Origin: Pyrocephalus nanus | Lineage: Eukaryota; Chordata; Aves; Passeriformes; Tyrannidae | Length of the DNA: 64,000 nt | Assembly: GCA_038380795.1 (NCBI GenBank) | Contig: CM076266.1 | Span: forward strand, 15,040,145-15,104,144 | Direction: 5' to 3' | Part shown: piece after piece, positions 11,564-22,710 of the stretch | Position numbering within the stretch: position 1 is the first letter of the stretch | Layout: the number at the start of each line of letters is the position of its first letter | Translations under genes and position numbers: made by a program | Notes under the pieces: generated by a model | Told to the model about the DNA's origin: nothing | Seen by the model: the letters and a program-made list of their open reading frames with translations, nothing else | Databases searched by the model: none

Positions 11564-13111
11564 GTGAGCATTTTCACTAATTAAATGCTAGTGGAAATGG
11601 GATTTCAAGTTGTCAGTGGAAATTCATAAACATCACCATTAGGAAAATTGTTGCTTCCCCTCCTGCCAAGTGACATTCCTAATGGTTTAAATATTGTTCT
11701 TGAATCTAGTCAATCCATTAGACCATCCAGTATATTTTAGCTGATTTATTTACTTTAAAGCATTACTGGCACTTGAGTGTCCAAAGTAATTTTGCATATA
11801 TTCTAGTAACATCCAATATATTGCCATTGGAGCTGTTTGGATCAGTTAGTTAATACTCTGTTAATCTGCACTGTCTTCTGTCCTACCTGTTTTGGTGGTT
11901 TCTCTAAAAGATAAGTGAACCAACTGCAGTAAGCAAGAAGTAACTCATATTTCATTATTAGCTTATAGTTTGTTTTCTGTGTTAAATATCATTATCCCAT
12001 TTCCTTCTGTGGAGTGTTGTTAGCTAATCCATCTTGTGTGTTGACTACTGCTGCTTTTGCCATCACTCAGCCAAGTAGAAAAGTTAACATTTACCATATT
12101 AGAATGAATAAAACCTTCTTTTACCTCTGCATTGTGATTTTGGGGTGAAATCTCTTGACACAATATAAATATTGGCTTTTTTGTTTGTTTCACTGAAGAA
12201 CATTCAGGCCTTTAATGTGACTCCTTACTGCAACACCACAGTGCAATTTTACTCATTTTACTTTGCGTAGCTTCACTCTCTGGGGCATCAGTTAGAAATT
12301 TTTAAGGTCTTGAGCCTAACACCAGCACTTTTCTGTCAGTCTTACTAGTCGTCACAAAGTAAATCATTCAGTTTATCTGTTTTGCTGGGTAATCTGTCTA
12401 ATGTGTGTAAATACAGTATTATCCTTTCCCTAGATGTTCTGAGAAGATTTCTGAGATCTTGTTTTGATTGGCTTAGGTTACCAGGGACTGTGTATCCTTT
12501 ATACTGCAGAGCTGTCCTAAATCAGGGAGAGGGGCTGCCTAATTGTGAATTAGGTATTCAGACTTTTCTAAACCATGTTACAGACTTTTAGGGGAAAAAA
12601 AACCAAGAAACTTTGAAGTTTCATTGTTTCCATCTTGGAAAGGGAGGTGGGACATGTGGTGTGGCCTTAAATTGACCTTAGATCACTCACTGTAAACAAA
12701 GAAGTTTTAGTAGTACTCTACAGATAATAGTAATTTTTCACTTTTCTAGCACAGCACTAGAAGTATTTGGATTGATCTCACTGAATCAGGAACTTTAAAA
12801 AATATTATCAACCTTTTATTAAAAAGCTAGTGTTGTTAAAAGGTTATTTCTACCAAGGCAATTCTTAAATTCAGAAGTGTCAAATAACATTTGGTTTCAG
12901 TTGTTTCCTAAACAACCTTACTATTATTTTCTTTTTTTTTTTTTTTTTCCCCTCTTCCAAATGAATTAGATACTGTAAAGACAATTCTTATTTTTAATTA
13001 AAGTGTTTCATGACTGTCATCTCTTCTTGGAACTTATGACAGAAATTGCCATCCCTCTTCTGTGCCTGGCTAATACTGAAATAGTTTGTATTTCCTTTTT
13101 TTTTTTAACAG
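11564..13111 (+). other. ZNF438 last intron
   Basis: A 1548-base GT-AG intron (GTGAGC ... TTTTTTTTTTAACAG) between the two coding exons. It is AT-rich and contains a 17-T run at about 12932-12948. No repeat element or additional exon was recognised. The small open frame at 12382-12591 has no coding signature. Confidence 0.92.
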
Positions 13112-13724
13112 GGGAAATAAGTGCAATCTTGAGGACCTATTCCATAACCCAGGAGGAGTGAAAATGCAGGTCAAATGTGGTCGATGCCAGTTTATTGCAC
13201 AGTCTTTTGGTGAAATGAAGTTCCATTTACTGTGCTGTCATGGAGAAGAGATTCAGGGAAGAGTTACAGAAGGGGGTTTGCAAGGAGATAGAGGAGCGAA
13301 AGGGGAACTGATCAAACATACAACCTACTTCTGGAAACAGCACAATGAGAGAAGACATTTAGCAAAATGCAGTGCCCGTGAGGAGGAGCTTTATCCTTTT
13401 CCAAAACTGAAAAGACAGATATACTTTCAACGTCAAAATAATGTCACTATTTTATCTAAAGGCGAAGGGACTCAGGCAAGAAGTGGTGAAACCAGCAAGG
13501 AGATGCAAAACATGGGGTTTGGTACAGCAAGCAAAAAAGTGGAATTTTGGTCTAAAGCAGGCTATAATTGCATTTTATGCAAACAGTTATTTGGAAAAAA
13601 AGAGGATCTTTTTAGTCACTGGCAGAGTCATCATAATTGCGAAGACCCTTCCACTTTATGGACAATTTTTAGTTTAGCATCAAAACAAGGGATTACTGAA
13701 TTTTCTGAAAATGGTGAATATTGA
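13112..13724 (+). CDS. ZNF438: ZNF438, last coding exon with two further C2H2 fingers
   Basis: This is the terminal coding exon. A T-rich tract and AACAG precede it, and the stop TGA is at 13722-13724. Joining it after 11563 completes an AG|G arginine codon and keeps the frame. The junction reads TTERGNKCNLEDL, which parallels the mammalian protein. It adds a fourth finger (C614/C617/H630/H635, counted from Met9789) and a fifth near the C terminus (C745/C748/H761/H765), followed by HNCEDPS, a conserved tail motif of this family. The two exons give 795 residues from Met9789, or about 820 with the open frame before it. The human protein is about 828, so only about ten N-terminal residues are missing. 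No frameshift or premature stop is visible, so the gene looks functional. The ATG at 13086 lies in the intron and is not a start. Confidence 0.94.
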
Positions 13725-14060
13725 AGCTCAGTTCTACAATGCTATGAAAAACATTGACTACCTTACCAAATATTTTAGGTGTTTTCACTGTCTTTCTAAA
13801 CTAACTCAATAGAAGTATCACTTCAAAGTTTTGTTGGGTGGGTTTGTTGTTTGTTTTTGTTTGTTTTGTGGGTTTTTTTTAAGTTATGCTAATCTTTATA
13901 TTGGTGACTAGAAAGTTTATTTATTCAGTGTGCTTGGAAGCTGATTAAAAAACTGTACTTAAAATTTGTGTTTAAGGAACTTTATAGCAGCAAATACCCA
14001 ATACTAATGGTTAACATCAAAGAAAAAGATTTTTGAGTCAAATTATACTGTACACACAGA

Positions 14061-14066
14061 AATAAA
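14061..14066 (+). terminator. Poly(A) signal AATAAA, candidate 1
   Basis: A canonical hexamer 337 bases after the ZNF438 stop. The following 40 bases lack a clear GU-rich element, so it may be the weaker site. Confidence 0.45.
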
Positions 14067-14354
14067 TCAATTTATATGAAGCAATCTCAATCTTGAATGA
14101 AATGACAAAGCCCAGTGCAAGTGTAATTTCAGTCCCAATTGTATTTCCAAATTCTGTGGTAAATACATGTTTCCATGCAGTTGTTGGTCACTTGTGCATA
14201 CCTGCAGCCGGCATTCAGGAGCTTTATAATCCATAATTTCAAAACGTTTCAGTCTGGTTTCCTTGATTTTAGTGTCTTCAACCATGTTTATTGCTTGCAG
14301 GCCTTTTTGGTGTTAAATTCTGTCCTGGCAATAGCAAATATTTTTTATTTTATA

Positions 14355-14360
14355 AATAAA
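14355..14360 (+). terminator. Poly(A) signal AATAAA, candidate 2
   Basis: A canonical hexamer 631 bases after the stop, followed about 30 bases later by the U/GU-rich stretch CTTTTTGGGTTG. This is the better-formed 3' end of the proximal pair. Confidence 0.55.
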
Positions 14361-16239
14361 AACTCTACATATATTTATTTGCCTGTAGCTTTTTGGGTTG
14401 AAGATGATTTATTTGCTAGCCATGAAGATGAAGCCCTCCAGGCCTGACTGCTCTCTGAAAAAGAATAAGTTTGTTTTAAAAATAGTGATCTGAGTTGGTT
14501 ACATGTGGGAAGTCTGACATTCTGCAATAGACTGCACACCTCACAGTGCACTTTTAGTGTATTCCTTGTACCTCCAGTCACAGCAGCACCACTGCCAACA
14601 CTGTTAGCACTCTGCCTTTAACACTCTTGGTGTATCTCTCCTGTACCTCTACAGCTCAGCCAGTCTCTGGCTCTAAAGAGGAATTGTTCCTTCACTTGTA
14701 AATCTGTGGTACAGGGAATGAATTGTCTTCACTTGTGTTGCCAGATTTGCTGTACTAGAGGAACTGGGTGCAACACCTTAATCTTCCAATTTTAGGAGCT
14801 GGTAACCATTCCTGTATCAGGGAGCAAAGCTGTATCAGCCTGTGGTGCAGCAGCAGTGCATCCTGTGATCCCTGGCAGCAGGGCAGGCAAGGGTGGGGAA
14901 CTTTGCAGCACAACTCCAAGGGGGCAAGTCTGGTCAGGCTGTAAGGGATGGAGTTCTGGAGCTCAGTTTTGACAAAAAGGTCATTGAAACCATTGAATCT
15001 ACTTTGAAACTGGTGTTTGAACTGCTGTTACTCAAAGCCTTACGTACCACTGAATTATTTTGGGAGTAATAAAGGAGGCAGTCTAAGAAATCACTTACAT
15101 CACTGTTCAACGGAAGTCAGAGCACATCAGAGGGCAAGCTGAGAAATACACCAGTACTGTCCCTACAGTGCTCCTCTATTCATTTCTGTGGTCAACTGTA
15201 ATTGAGGGTTTGCAACTATGAAAGAGCCATTCTTAAAATGTCCTGGGTCCCCTCTCACTGTTTTGCAAAAATTATGGTGATGAGAACATGAGAAGAGATC
15301 TAAAAATGTTGGGCTTTCTGATTGAGATTCCAGAAGCTGTTGCAATACTTTGTGTATGTGTTTTGTTTTTAAACAGTAAAGGCAATTTTGATGAGCTAAT
15401 AGTTTTGAATACAATTTCTTGTTGTGTGGTGCTTTGCCCTGGAAATGAACTGTAGAGCAGGAGCCAAGTATAATAAAAGACAAAAAGAAAATGCTCACAG
15501 AACTGTACAGGTGCTTGGTAAGGTAGAAGAATCCCTGTGGATTCTCAAAACTTCCTTCCTACTGTCTTTTGTTTTAATACATATTTGTGCTGTTTCTTTG
15601 CTTTTGTATATTTGTTTTTTGTGCTGAATTACTATAAAATACTACTTATTCTTGACACACACATCTTTAATGCCTACAATATATTCATATTTATTTTCAT
15701 GAGCACATTTGGAAAGGAATAGTTAATTTTAAAGTCAGTGTTTGATATCAAACTGAAGCCGTATTTAACATAGTAGAGTGTGTTGCATTTAGAAGCATTT
15801 TTTACCTCCCCCAACTTTAAAATCCTTTAACTTTAAAAATCAAACAGCATAGTGTTTTCCCTGAAACTGAAATATGAGAACAATGCCTCCTTCCCATAGT
15901 TATACTCTATCAAAGGGAAGTTCATTCCCTCAACATGCATTTTAAGAGTTGGGAAAAAAAAATTTAAAAGATTTGATCGTGTTCTTTATTTAGAATTAAC
16001 ATCAAATCACCCTTCTTGCAAAATCACATGTCCCATGGTATAGTTTAAAATGAGCTGATGTGAATGCGGGACTGAGTCCCTCCTGTTCAGGAACAGCACC
16101 AGCGATGGCAGAGTTGTCCTTTAAAAATATTTTCAAAAAGTATTTGTTAAAAACAGTGGTGCATCAGACCCAGTGATGTAGATGAGTTGTTTGGTCGTGG
16201 TCATCAGTGCCTTTCAGTGAGGAGGAGGTGCAGTGGTGA

Positions 16240-16265
16240 GGGGAGGAAGGGCTTTGGGATGTGGG
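16240..16265 (+). other. G-quadruplex-type motif
   Basis: Four runs of at least three G (16240-16243, 16249-16251, 16256-16258, 16263-16265) separated by loops of 5, 4 and 4 bases. This satisfies the G3+N1-7 pattern. Confidence 0.7.
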
Positions 16266-18021
16266 AGTCAGTTGCATTTTTTTTAATAGAAATTTTCATG
16301 TATGGTTCTTTTCATCATGTTTTTGTGCTTCCTTCCCTTTCTGTAGTCCAGGCAAAATGGTAAAGGTCTCAGCTTTCAGCAGTTTAAAGCCTGAAAACAT
16401 GTTTTAAAGCATGGTTCTAAGCCACTTCTCAGTGTTCTCATAAATGTTTAAAATTAGAAGCCTTTTTTCTGAGCCTGAAAGCATTCTTATGTTTCAGGCT
16501 ATTACGATTATGGTAGATTATGAAAGGTTGGGATTTTTGAAAATAGCTTCGCATTGAATACAGATGTGTCCTTTGTTTAAGATGTGTTTGTTTTTCTTTT
16601 TTGTTCATTTTGATAACATTTGGAGTTAGGAAGTGAGCCTTTACAGGCAGCAACATTAAGTAGTGCATGTTTGCTGTTCAGCAGAAGGGTTGTTATGAAT
16701 GCAGTTTGCTGTTTACCTTGAAGCTGGACAAGTTAACATCTGGTTTTGCACATAAATTATGTTTTTAAATTGTTAAACCGAATGTTATTGTTTTTGTAGC
16801 TGTAGTTTTGTTCGCTCTGATTTTTCATTAAATCTCTGTTTCAGCTTCACTGTTCAACTTTAAAGCTGTTCCTCACATGGAAAGTTGTTCCTTCATCATC
16901 ACACCATAAATAATCAAAGCTGGAGGAGTTCCATCGGTTTTCTGGCTTGCAGAGTATTGCCCTTCTCCAGCTGCAGAGCTACAATTTCCTATGGCTAACT
17001 TGACATAGTTGCTGGCAGTAAATGTTTTACTTCATTTATTTATTTATTAGAATTCAAATCTCTGCTGTTTAGCTCGATCAGAGTTTCTGTCATACCTCAT
17101 TAGATACTTATTTTATCTACTATTCATGGAGCCCTTTAAAGAAAGTGTCATAAGAAGGATGAACAGGTATTTAAGGGAGCAGATTTCTACCCTCACTTTG
17201 TGCAGATGATACTGATGTTTGAGAATCACCAGCTTATCTGGGCTCAGCCACGTAGTATATTATATTTCTACAACACATCCACCTACACGCGCATCTATTT
17301 TGGAATGAAATGTATACTTCAAATTCAGCTGTCAGTTATTATTACCAAACCTGCACAATGTAGGTTATTATGCATAAAGATTAAAATGCTATTAACTGTA
17401 GTAGGTTTACTTGTCAAATTCCCTATAGCTCTGAAAAATGAAAATCTCTGTGTGCTGAGGATGACACAGAAAAAATCTGGTTTCATGAAGAAAATTTGAA
17501 TGGCTTTAAGGTTGTCCTCATTTCAGTGTGTGCTTTTCAGCTGATCTGTCACATTGCAGGATTTTCTCCACATTTATTAAATTGCCATAATTTTCCCTGG
17601 TTAGGAATAAAAAAGATGATCTCAGTCTGCAAGCAGGTTTCCAGAAAAAATGTGTTTACTTCTTTTTTCTGTACAAGCAGACACATCCATGAACTCAAAA
17701 TAGTCTTGGTGGCCTTGGATGCACATGCACAACATGGGGAAACATGCAAGGTTTGGCCTATGGAGTGTGACTTCATGAGGCTGACCATTCTGCAGCTGCA
17801 AAGTAGAAACTAGAAACTTGAGTGTAAAAATAACTTAGTTTTCAGAGTTGAGTGAATTCTTAATACCTTATTGACAAAACTTCAAGAAATCCTGAAAAAT
17901 TAGAAGAACATACTTCTGTACTTGTGCTGTGTTTGTTTGGCAATTTTCTTGACATAGTAGTACCAGAGGTGTTCTAAAATATGATATGGCTGGTGCTGTG
18001 GAGTACAAAGAAAGCTTTCTC

Positions 18022-18100
18022 TTTTTGTTTGTTTGTCTGTTTGTTTGTCTGTTTGTTGTTTTTGGTTGGTTGGCTGGTTTGTTTTGTTTCTTTTTCTTCT
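18022..18100. repeat. TTTG/TCTG simple repeat
   Basis: Interspersed TTTG and TCTG tetramers pass into TTGG and T-rich sequence. The opposite strand reads as a purine/A-rich Lys/Gln-like low-complexity stretch, which explains the spurious open frame there. Confidence 0.85.
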
Positions 18101-19348
18101 TCATTTTACTGGCCTTTCTATGTAAGCATTGGAAATCATAGGATGAGTTACGATGAATTGTGATTTCTGCTGCTGACAAATCTGGAAACATTATTCTGAG
18201 TTTACTTTGCAGAAACTTCCCATTTTAGTCTAGAATAACAGGTGAAATCAGCGAGAAGCAAATTCTATTTGAAAGAGATGTATGAGCAAACTGTTCCATA
18301 TCTGGATTTCCCTGCATAGTTACACCACTGTAGATGAAGTTTATAGATGATAGGTCTTCTACTGATATGTGCAAACACTTTATTCTTATCCAGAGGTACT
18401 TAGAGAGGCCAAGGGAAGTAAGAATTAAAAAACTATCCCTATCTTCTCTTTAGCTTGAATTTTGTTAAATATTTCTGCTGTTGTACCATTACTAATCGTG
18501 TTCCAAGGCCTGTCTATACTCAAACACTTTCTAAGGGATTTACAGCATAATTCAGTGGAGGAAAGGGAAGAAATATGTGAGGGAAAGTAGTAATGATGGA
18601 GTTTGGCACTATTTATTGAATATAGGTTCAAGCTTCAGTATGACTGCCCTTTGATGGAAGAGTCCTGGAGCCTTAAACTTCTCCCTTCCACCCCCTCTGG
18701 TTACACTGTTCCAGATTCTGCTCTCATTTACAGTATATCAGTTTGGAGCACCCTCGGCTTCTATGGGCCCAAGCTTTTCCAAGTGGCATAGCTGACTTTG
18801 CAGGTGTCCTCTTCTTTTGGTATCTTGGTTACACACTTGTGTATTGTGAGCCTCATGCTGGCTGCTGAGACCAGCTGCTGCCAGACTTGAAATTTGGTCA
18901 TTCCATTTTCTGAGGAAAGAATCTTTTAGATATAGTCCGTAAAAATTAAAATCTGTTCTTAACAAAATAAGAAAATGGCTTACTCGGTTTCCTGCAGATG
19001 CAAAACTGATAAGTAGTAGGAAAAAGAAGTTAAGTGTTGGTATAAGAAGAAGCATCTGCTAAAGGTGATTTGGCGTGTTTAGACACCATTGTAAAAGACT
19101 AGAATGTTCCATTACCTAGTTAGAATTGAATAACAGAATCAGAGAAGTTCCATAAAAGTGTCTCCCCTCCCCTCTTTTCATTTTTTCCCCCTTTTCCTTT
19201 TTGTCTTCCCAGCCACCCTACCTTTTCAGCATCCATTCTGTCTGAATGCAGTTTATAAATGTCTGGCATCTTTGCTGCTAGCCAAACCCAGGGACTGAGT
19301 AGTTGTGAACACTCTTTTGGAGAATGTTTCAGGAAAACACTGGTTGCA

Positions 19349-19410
19349 GGGGATCCTAGAGGTCAGCTGGAACAGCCTCCTGCCCAAAGTAGAGCTTAGC
19401 ACCAGCCCAG
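19349..19410 (-). mobile_element. Degenerate CR1 LINE 3' fragment
   Basis: The phrase GGATCCTAGAGGTCAGCTGG with a following CTCCTGCCCAAAGTAGAGCTTA resembles the reverse complement of the CR1 3' region (GAGGTCATCTGGTCCAACCCCCTGCTCAAAGCAG type). It is diverged and short. Confidence 0.4.
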
Positions 19411-22236
19411 GAGCAGAGCAGTGGTTTTGCTTCTTGGAAGCCATTTCTGTTGCTGTTCCTGCTGATCCATTGCCAGTGGGGGGTCATGAGTGTAAACAAG
19501 GCTTCAGTATAGCAGCTGATACTTTAAGCACTGTCACAAGCAATTTTATGACTTTTGTAAAGCAAGCATGAAAATTGGGACAAAAAAATCTCCTCAAATC
19601 CAAATAAAGTTACAGTTTCAGCTGGCAATCCTTCAGTAGTGAGAATATCTCTTAGCACAACCCCCAGTTTTGTTGCTGCAGACCATGGCCAAGCCTCTTT
19701 ACCCGCACAAAGCAGCTCACGCTCCTTTAGCTACTCTTGTTTTTTTCGAGACTTCAGGCTCCCTGCCTTTCACATGCAGTGAATAGACTCCTTTTTTTCT
19801 ACAGCTGATTCAGGGCAAACTAAAGCATTTTATTTCCTGAATGCTAAGTAATTTTGTGAAGCTTCGGGTTTAATCTGGCTTTTGAACACACACCCAATCA
19901 AGAAGATCAATACACCTTCCTAGTGCTAGAAGCAGTGAGTGACACAGTGAGGGAGGAAAGCAATAAATATCCCCACGACCATACCTTTGAAGCAATGCAG
20001 TTGCTTGCCTTTCACTAGAAGTTTAATTTCTTCATGTTTTTAGTTAAAAGCTTTTAATAACTTCAGCTGCACTAAGTACACTGCAATACTTTGCTATTCA
20101 AATAAATCCTTTTTCAGCTCTGAGTCCTTGGAGTTTGAATCCCATCCAGCCATTTTCTGCTATCTGCCAATTCCTTCCTAAGTGCAAGCCCAACACGCTT
20201 GCCAATAAATCCACCTTCGTGCCATTTAAAGTCATCTGCTGTTTTTTTTTTTTTTTTCTGGAGCTAATCAAAGGTTGCAAGAAGACATTTTTTAAAGGGA
20301 ACCGGCTCTGGGATTCAAGCCATCTAAATTGTGCAAGGTAATTAAAATAAATTGTAGCTAACTATTAAATAGAGAAATGGTATAGACTATTAGAAAGCTC
20401 ACATATTTGTATTATCTTTTATGAATATTTGGAGAGCAAGTTTTCCAGGGAAGACTTCTGAGGTTTATGCTGTTTTATGTGCTACTCTCCTAATCCACGT
20501 TTTAGACTCCCAAGCCCAGCATGGCAGAGCCCAGCCCTGCTTCCTAAGTTGATTGCAGTCTGTTAAAGCACCATTTTATTTTTACCTTGTGAGACAGCTG
20601 GGCTGATAAATAGATGGGATACTGGCACTCCAGGAGACAGCCACAGTGTCTGCACAGGTTACTAGTCTCATGTCTTTCAAGAGCAGCATTTCCAGTGTCT
20701 TTATACAGCCATGCACACAAAATCACACACAAAATTATGAAAGGATTAAGTCTCTGGAACATTTTTAACTTTTTGTTAGTGTCTCACTGCACAGTGTATC
20801 CTAGTTATTTTATTTTATTAAAATGCAGTAACAGTGTTTTTAATATTATATTGCTGATATATTGATGGCTGATCTAAACCCTGAAATACACAGTGGTCGC
20901 TCGAGTTCTTCCAGGAAATTGGATTAATTGTTGCATTGTTGGAATTTCTTTAAAAAAACACACTACTCCTGCTGGGTAACACCACATGTAAGGCTTAAAT
21001 GATATTTCTGAGCGTGATTTACTGGTCCAGCATAAAAGTCTAGTGATAAACCTTTCCACTGGGATTTGCTTACATTAGGAAGCAATGCAGGTGGCAGTCT
21101 GTTTCAACATGGAATGGATTTTTTCCCCTTTCTTTCTGAGGAATGAAGTGCTTATGTACAGTGAGAGATTGAAAAAAAATGAGAAGCCTTCAGCCCTTGG
21201 AGGATTCATCTCCACATGCAGGCAGAGGAGTGCAGGGAAAGTCTGATTCTGTACCTGCTCACCTCACGTGTGATGGGAGCCCTGGGTGATGTTTGTGCCA
21301 GCCTGGGAGCACGGCTCAGCAAAAGCTCCTCACCGCAGCCAAGAGTCTGAGTTTGGAAACAGTGACCATCGTGTGCAGCACAAGAGGATGTGCTGACACC
21401 AAACTCATTTCATTTAATAACATTTCCCAAATCTTCACGGTAGGAGTCCTTTATCCTTTGAGCTTTTGTCTTGTGTTTTCATTTTGTGCATCATTGATGG
21501 GATCTGGGTTTGAGTTAGTGCTCAGCAGCTTGTCTGTCCTGAAGCTGCAACGTGTGCCAGACCTCTCCCTTTGGTTACCTCTAATATCTAGTGTCTTCCT
21601 CACAAATGAGTCATTTGGTGTCAATGACAAACATTTGATGGTTTTTACTGTCAAGTATCATATGCAAATCTCCTCACAGTTCACATTCTTCAATTATTGT
21701 AACACTTGATTAAATTAGCCCTTTTAAAAGGGATCCAGGTTCACTAATAGTGTTTCCTGTAATGCACATCTCTAGAGAAAACTTCAGATCTGACTTTTAT
21801 AGTCAGAACCAATTAGACTCAGCCTTTTTTCCCCTTTGTCTCTGCAACATTCAGATGAATTGCATTTTTCAGGCACAGTTCAAGCAGACTGTCAGGTTTC
21901 CAGGGCTCTTTGCCTCCTGGGCTCCACATTCCCACTGTCAGCTGTGAAAAATAATTCCCCTTTTTTCAGTTGTGTCCAAGGAAAGGAAGATGATAAATCC
22001 AAAAGTTAGATTTAAAGGGTGAAGTACATTATTGTTTGCTCAGCACTGAATAAGGTTTTGTTCCAGGAGATATGGTTAATGCAGGCCATGGGAAGCCTTC
22101 TCCAGTTTAAAGCTTTCTAGCTCATGAAGTTTTTAGGATTCATTCTCACTTGGAAGAAAATTTAGGGGTTTGTTAGTAAAAATCTTTTCAGAGTCCCTGA
22201 AATGTGACAGTGGTTTTGAAAAACAGCAGGCTGGAC

Positions 22237-22252
22237 AAAAAAAAAAAAAAAA
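22237..22252. repeat. Poly(A) run
   Basis: Sixteen consecutive A, with no adjacent retroelement body identified. Confidence 0.85.
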
Positions 22253-22693
22253 TAGGAAAAAGAAACTAAACTGTAAACTCAGAGTAACAGCCCTCAAGAA
22301 AAACTCAGCAAAAATCCCCAACATATGCAGAGTCTTTGAGTGTAAATAACTGCTTTCAGATAAAATTCACATTAGAGTGGTCTTGCCGTTCAACTGCTCT
22401 CATGAAATAGCAATATGATTGAGAACAACTTTTGAACCAGAAGACAACATTAGATCTTTTCATTTTGGAGGACTGAGAAATTCTCCCCGAGGTAGGGGAG
22501 AGGTGCAGGTATGAAGTTAACTTGGAGTCATTGCTCAGTTCTCTGTGCAGCATTTGTTTGCAATGTTCTTCTCTTTGCCATAATGCCATGGTAGTGCTTT
22601 ATTCTCAGTGGAGAATAAATGGTAGAACTTTAATCACTGCTAAGTCTGCAAATTGACTGAGCCTTCAGTGTACAACAACAGGAGTCTTCAGTT

Positions 22694-22710
22694 AAAAAAA
22701 AAAAAAAAAA
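22694..22710. repeat. Poly(A) run
   Basis: Seventeen consecutive A, in unique-looking sequence. Confidence 0.85.

Larger units (their letters stand above)
13725..14380 (+). other. ZNF438 3' untranslated region (proximal form)
   Basis: AT-rich sequence after the stop, with a TTTG-rich tract at about 13840-13885, a TTTATTTAT AU-rich motif near 13917, and two canonical poly(A) signals. The end at about 14380 assumes cleavage some 20 bases after the second signal. Longer isoforms are possible, since further AATAAA hexamers occur at 15068 and 15472. Confidence 0.6.
14381..19348. other. Downstream noncoding region, no gene recognised
   Basis: AT-rich sequence, possibly including a distal ZNF438 3' UTR. 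It holds extra AATAAA hexamers (15068, 15472), a G-quadruplex-type tract at 16240-16265, a (TTTA) run near 17036, and the TTTG/TCTG tract at 18022-18100. The open frames are short and do not resemble any family I know. Confidence 0.6.

Noticed and set aside
13086..13111. Start codon at 13086 as the beginning of a separate 212-residue zinc-finger gene
   Set aside because: The ATG lies in the polypyrimidine tract upstream of the 13111 acceptor. The phase and sequence show that the exon continues ZNF438.
17868..18191. Lys/Gln/Thr-rich minus-strand frame
   Set aside because: It is the translation of the TTTG/TCTG simple repeat on the opposite strand.
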